Shown: positions 5,500-6,259 of the stretch, in pieces | Layout: every line of letters begins with the position of its first letter | Position numbering within the stretch: the stretch's first letter is position 1 | Assembly (NCBI GenBank): GCA_030152405.1 | Contig: JASLJL010000312.1 | Coordinates: 1 to 6,259, forward strand | DNA: 6,259 nucleotides | Reading direction: 5' to 3' | Origin: Gordonia sp. (in: high G+C Gram-positive bacteria) | Lineage (GTDB): Bacteria; Actinomycetota; Actinomycetes; Mycobacteriales; Mycobacteriaceae | The notes under the pieces: model-generated | The model's input: only the letters and a program-made list of their open reading frames with translations | Told to the model about the DNA's origin: nothing | Database searches by the model: none | Program-made: the position numbers and the translations under genes

Positions 5500-6259
5500 C
5501 CTCAACAGAGACACGGGCCGAACAGCCGCCCGAGACGACGCCTCAGGACGGCGCCGCGATGTCGCAGAAGAACATCGTCCTGCTGTTCATCGGGCTGATG
5601 ATCACCATGCTGCTGGCAGCACTCAACCAGACCGTCCTCTCGACGGCGCTCCCGACCATCGTCGGCGAGCTGCACGGCGTGGACCAGATGACGTGGGTCA
5701 TCACCTCCTACATCCTCGCGAGCACGATCGTCATGCCCGTGTACGGGCGCATCGGCGACCTCGTCGGCCGAAAGCCCGTGCTGCTCACGGCCATCCTGCT
5801 GTTCATCGCGGGCTCCATCGTGGGCGCCCTCGCAGGCAACATCGTCTGGCTGATCGTCGGACGCGTGATCCAGGGCCTCGGCGGCGGCGGACTGATGATC
5901 CTGTCGCAGGCGGCGATCGCCGACGTCGTCTCGCCGCGTGATCGCGGCCGCTACATGGGCTTCATGGGCGCGGTGTTCGCGGTCGCCTCCGTCGCCGGAC
6001 CGCTTCTGGGCGGCTGGCTCACCGAGGGCCCCGGCTGGCGATGGGCGTTCTGGCTCAACCTGCCGCTCGGCGCGCTCGCGATCGCAGCGACGATCGTCTT
6101 CATGCGTCTGCCCAAGCCGCAGCACACCGAGCGTCCCAAGCTCGACTACGCGGGCATGACGCTCGTCGCCGCTGCGACGACCACACTGGTCCTGATGTGC
6201 ACCTGGGGCGGTCACACCTACGACTGGGCGAGCCCGCAGATCATCGGCCTCGGCATCGC
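5496..6259 (+). CDS. DHA2-family (EmrB/QacA type) MFS multidrug exporter, N-terminal 254 residues
   Basis: Proton-coupled drug/H+ antiporter of the major facilitator superfamily, normally about 14 helices; only the first third to half is in the window and the frame is open at the right edge. A hydrophilic N-terminus (1-25) is followed by TM1 with a motif D1-like stretch, LAALNQTVLSTALPTI (40-55), which has Asn44 where many relatives have Asp. Motif A is GRIGDLVGRKP (84-94), motif B RVIQGLGGGG (123-132) and motif C GPLLGGWL (168-175). Substrates are not predictable; typical ones for the family are dyes, quaternary ammonium compounds and antibiotics. The ATG at 5496 shares four bases with the TetR stop, so the two are co-translated. 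The TGCA array upstream probably controls expression through that repressor. Confidence 0.95.
   Translation, partial: MTSTETRAEQPPETTPQDGAAMSQKNIVLLFIGLMITMLLAALNQTVLSTALPTIVGELHGVDQMTWVITSYILASTIVMPVYGRIGDLVGRKPVLLTAILLFIAGSIVGALAGNIVWLIVGRVIQGLGGGGLMILSQAAIADVVSPRDRGRYMGFMGAVFAVASVAGPLLGGWLTEGPGWRWAFWLNLPLGALAIAATIVFMRLPKPQHTERPKLDYAGMTLVAAATTTLVLMCTWGGHTYDWASPQIIGLGI

Noticed and set aside
5502..6215. Minus-strand frame antisense to the MFS exporter
   Set aside because: Product is His/Asp/Arg-rich and low complexity; the sense strand carries MFS motifs A, B and C.

Overview
The window is GC-rich, densely coded DNA, with frequent GTG starts and probable leaderless starts. The proteins resemble those of mycolate-producing Actinobacteria (Gordonia, Williamsia, Rhodococcus and Mycobacterium relatives). 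The genus is a guess from protein style. There is no rRNA, tRNA, CRISPR array or insertion sequence. The whole window is seven chromosomal-type genes, two of them cut by the window edges.

Region 1 (1-2224) is a divergent regulatory unit. A large MMPL/RND-type membrane transporter runs leftward out of the window from 1410. Facing it are a small DUF302 protein (1525-1926) and, 3 bp later, a CsoR/RcnR/CstR-family repressor (1930-2190). The 114-bp gap between the divergent starts carries two identical 18-bp G/C-tract palindromes of the type bound by CsoR-family proteins. One sits inside the spacer of a candidate transporter promoter. The repressor keeps the two cysteines of the family but has Gly where copper-sensing CsoR has its His ligand. 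That fits a persulfide/thiol sensor (CstR-like) better than a copper sensor. The likely logic is that the repressor controls its own operon and the divergent transporter.

Region 2 (2225-3713) holds a TetR-family repressor (2246-2845) followed on the same strand by a double-hotdog, TesB-like acyl-CoA thioesterase (2925-3713). The thioesterase seems to have its own promoter and a leaderless GTG start. A palindrome covers the TetR start codon and could be its autoregulatory site.

Region 3 (3682-6259) is a second divergent unit. A flavin-containing monooxygenase-like oxidoreductase (4809-3682, leftward) converges on and overlaps the thioesterase gene by 32 bp. Divergent from it, a TetR repressor (4906-5499) shares an ATGA stop/start with a DHA2/EmrB-QacA-type 14-helix drug exporter that runs off the right edge. 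The 96-bp gap between them contains five TGCA cores in alternating orientation spaced 9, 8, 8 and 8 bp. This is a conspicuous operator array reaching into the TetR start codon. The simplest reading is a xenobiotic-response unit in which one repressor controls both an oxidising enzyme and an efflux pump.

The most interesting items are the CstR-like/DUF302/MMPL module with its twin operators and the phased TGCA operator array.
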